Below, in pieces: positions 62,047 to 64,000 of a stretch of DNA of 64,000 nucleotides. Under the pieces are notes generated by a model. The model saw only the letters and a list, made by a program, of their open reading frames with translations, had not been told where the DNA came from and ran no database searches. The stretch comes from Tilletiopsis washingtonensis (Eukaryota > Basidiomycota > Exobasidiomycetes > Entylomatales), in assembly GCF_003144115.1 (NCBI RefSeq), contig NW_020312016.1:382777-446776 (forward strand), given 5' to 3'. The position numbers and the translations under genes are program-made. Numbering within the stretch: position 1 is the stretch's first letter; each line of letters opens with the position of its first letter.

Positions 62047-62688
62047 CGTGTGTGTGGGGCGGTGTGTGCTATTGAGGTTGTGTGTGCTGTTGAGGCGGTG
62101 TGTGCTGTTGAGGCGGTGAGGTGTGTGCTCTGGCGCTGCAAGGGCACGCGCACCTCGAGCGCCGCTTTATGAAGAGGAGCCGGCAGGTGGCGTCACTGGC
62201 AGGCCGTGCATCACCGAGCTTCATGGCATGTCCGTCTCTCTCACCCTCTCTCTGTCCTCCAGGCTGCCACATCCCGGGTGCGGGTGCAGGTGCGGATGCC
62301 GACGGTGCCGTCTGGCCAGGCAGCGGTGGGACGCGGTGGGAACCGGTGGCACCTCGCAGCGGCGGCGCCACACAGCTCCCACGCCTGCGGCTCAGCACCA
62401 GGTGCCGCCGGCGCGTCTGCCCCGCACTCGACTGCGCCGCCGCTCTGCTTCCGTCTGCCCACCATCCTCGCGCATTCAACAGTGACCTCAGCGCTGCCGC
62501 TGCGAGACTCAGTACAGGTGCTCGGCACGTCTGAGCTGCCAGCTGCACGCCCACCCGATGCCTCATCAGCAGACGTGCGCGTGGCGGCGTCCCGCCGACT
62601 CTTGCGTCCCACCGCCATCCCCTGCGCCGCTCTGCGCACCTTCGGCAACGTAGCCGCCCGTGCCATCGCGCCTCGGCGCTCCGTCGGC
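62047..62688. promoter_or_regulatory. Divergent promoter region, hydroxylase 2 / zinc-finger gene
   Basis: 642 bp between divergent starts. It contains the 18-bp tandem repeat at 62062-62115 within the hydroxylase leader. Nothing else was recognised. Confidence 0.5.
62062..62115. repeat. 18-bp tandem repeat in the hydroxylase-2 leader
   Basis: Three copies of GTGTGTGCTGTTGAGGCG: the first (62062-62079) has three changes and the next two (62080-62097, 62098-62115) are identical. It starts 16 bp upstream of the ATG at 62046, so it is probably transcribed. Confidence 0.85.
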
Positions 62689-64000
62689 ATGGCCGATCCA
62701 GCATCAGTGCGCCGCCCTCGTCTGCGCCGCTACCTCTGCCCGGCGCCCGGCTGCTCGGCGCGCTTCGAGAAGCCCGTGCACCTGCGCCGCCACCAGATCA
62801 GCCACGCGGCCACGCCGACGCTGCGCTGCAGCGTCTGCGGCGCCTGCTTTGGGCGCCTGGACAGCTTCCAGCGCCATGCGCGCCGCAAGCACGCCGACGC
62901 GGCGGCGCAGCCCGTGCCGATCGCGCGCGAGCTCGCCGCGCCGGCAGCAGGCAGCTCCTCGAGCCCTGCTATGCCTCCAGCCCAGCCGCAGGCAGATCTC
63001 TCGGGCGCAGGACGGGCCGCAGCATCGGCTGCGCCCACGTCCCTGCCAGTGCCGCCTGCTCAAGGCAACGACGCTGCATTGGCACAAAGGCTGCCCACGC
63101 TGCAGCCTCAGGCAGATGGTCTGGCTCCATTCGCAATGCAGAGCTTCGAGGCAATGGTGGAGCAGCTCTTTGCCGACTCGCTCTTCAGCTTCGACGCCTC
63201 GTCTCTCGGCGCAGATCCAGGCGGATGTGTGTGGCACGAGGCACCTCTCGACCCAGCGGGACAGCTCGCTGGCGGCAGCCGCGGTGGCCAGCCGCAGGCG
63301 CAGTCGGCCGCCTCAGCGATGCCCACTGGGGAGCCGCACGACTCCGCAAGCGCACCCGAGCATCTCGGCAAGCAGGCGCGCGACCTCGTCGCTCGCGGCC
63401 TCATCTGTCCGCCTGCGCCTGCCAGCTTCGACTCGTCGCGTCTCGTCGTGACGGCGATGCGGCGCATTGCCAACTACTATCCCGTCGTGCCGTGGCGCTG
63501 GATGTCGCACCCAGGCGAGCTGGCCGCACGGCGTCCGATGCTCTACGTCGCCCTCGCCACGCTGGCCACGCTCGGCTCGCACGTGCCCGAGGTCAAAGCC
63601 TACGGCGCACAGCTGTGGCAGCTCGTCTTCCGCGTCGTGTGGTCGAGCTGCGTCTTTCTGACCGAGCAGCCGGCACGCCTCAAGGACATTGTCGCGACCA
63701 TGTCCCTCGCCAATGGCTACGCGCTCACGTGCGGCGACCCGCGCATCTACCTCCAAGCCGTCTGCGCTGCGCCGACTGGCGCCGTCATGACTCGCGAGTA
63801 CGTCAATCTCATGCGAAGCGGAGAAGCTGCCTCGACACTGCGTCACATCATGGCGGCGCACGGCATGCTCGACGTCGCGCAGCTGCGAAGCTTCTTGCTC
63901 CAGCGCGCTGCCAAGCCTGCCGCAGACTCGACGTGCGGCGCCAACGTGTGGCAAGCAGGCGCGCCCGTCGACAGTCTCCTGTCCGACATGTGGCAGAGCT
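62689..64000 (+). CDS. C2H2 zinc-finger transcription factor, 3' end outside window
   Basis: The frame from the ATG at 62689 stays open to the window edge: 437 codons with no intron needed so far. The N-terminus MADPASVRRPRLRRYLCP leads into two C2H2 fingers: C-P-A-P-G-C with H-Q-I-S-H, and C-S-V-C with H-A-R-R-K-H (residues about 17-70). Two N-terminal fingers followed by a long helical region (VVTAMRRIANYYPVVPW, LYVALATLATLGSHVPEVK, LWQLVFRVVWSSCVFL) resemble fungal regulators with a C-terminal fungal-specific transcription factor domain. The basic start may be a nuclear signal. Target genes are unknown. Confidence 0.8.
   Translation, partial: MADPASVRRPRLRRYLCPAPGCSARFEKPVHLRRHQISHAATPTLRCSVCGACFGRLDSFQRHARRKHADAAAQPVPIARELAAPAAGSSSSPAMPPAQPQADLSGAGRAAASAAPTSLPVPPAQGNDAALAQRLPTLQPQADGLAPFAMQSFEAMVEQLFADSLFSFDASSLGADPGGCVWHEAPLDPAGQLAGGSRGGQPQAQSAASAMPTGEPHDSASAPEHLGKQARDLVARGLICPPAPASFDSSRLVVTAMRRIANYYPVVPWRWMSHPGELAARRPMLYVALATLATLGSHVPEVKAYGAQLWQLVFRVVWSSCVFLTEQPARLKDIVATMSLANGYALTCGDPRIYLQAVCAAPTGAVMTREYVNLMRSGEAASTLRHIMAAHGMLDVAQLRSFLLQRAAKPAADSTCGANVWQAGAPVDSLLSDMWQS

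Overview
The window is nuclear DNA from a fungus. It is very GC-rich, and its genes are broken by many short introns (mostly 50-110 nt) with GTGAGT/GTGCGT donors and a CTGAC/CTGAT branch point 10-30 nt before the acceptor AG. Gene content (DASH subunit, hybrid histidine kinase, GH47 mannosidase, Rab11, expansin-like proteins, PSO2, MCM6) fits a basidiomycete, most likely a yeast-like or smut-related Ustilaginomycotina; the lineage is inference from gene style, not a database match. I see no tRNA or rRNA gene, CRISPR array, transposon or virus-derived element.

Layout. 1-1764: repeat-bearing, ATG-poor sequence leading into a multi-PAS hybrid histidine kinase (+, to 6976). 7442-9652: secreted GH47 alpha-mannosidase (+), tail-to-tail and 43 bp from PPM1, the PP2A leucine carboxyl methyltransferase (-, 9696-11063). 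12063-14702: copper amine oxidase (+) whose cofactor tyrosine lies on a 13-nt exon. 16118-17229: secreted double-psi beta-barrel protein (+). 18354-20486: Rab11/Ypt31 (+) with a 1.2-kb intron carrying a 53-bp minisatellite. 21670-22635: second, two-barrel expansin-like protein (-). 22636-26282: about 3.6 kb with no recognisable gene. 26283-29096: ARMH3/UPF0588-type helical-repeat protein (-). 30351-31674: fatty acid hydroxylase family protein (+). 32058-33514: TIM21 (+). 34125-35527: FLX1-type mitochondrial carrier (+). 35855-38026: BTG/Tob-type protein (-) with about 67 consecutive CAG codons around a 10-N assembly gap. 38027-40836: second long gene-poor block. 40837-46244: 1761-residue disordered protein of unknown function (-). 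47526-49414: LSC1, succinyl-CoA ligase alpha (+). 49640-52903: MCM6 (-), with two MluI cell-cycle boxes upstream. 53463-54577: GNAT acetyltransferase in eight small exons (+). 54755-57420: PSO2/SNM1 cross-link repair nuclease (-). 57711-58148: DAD4 (+). 58469-60525: NRAMP metal transporter (-). 60924-62046: second fatty acid hydroxylase (-). 62689 to the end: C2H2 zinc-finger protein, cut by the window edge.

How genes relate. This is mostly ordinary housekeeping genome, not one functional cluster. Loose themes are mitochondrial function (TIM21, FLX1, LSC1), chromosome duplication and repair (MCM6, PSO2, DAD4), the secretory route and cell surface (GH47, Rab11, two barrel proteins) and two paralogous membrane hydroxylases 29 kb apart on opposite strands. 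Exon boundaries were set by hand from splice signals, reading-frame continuity and protein-family conservation. Every multi-exon model given keeps an open frame, but none has transcript support.
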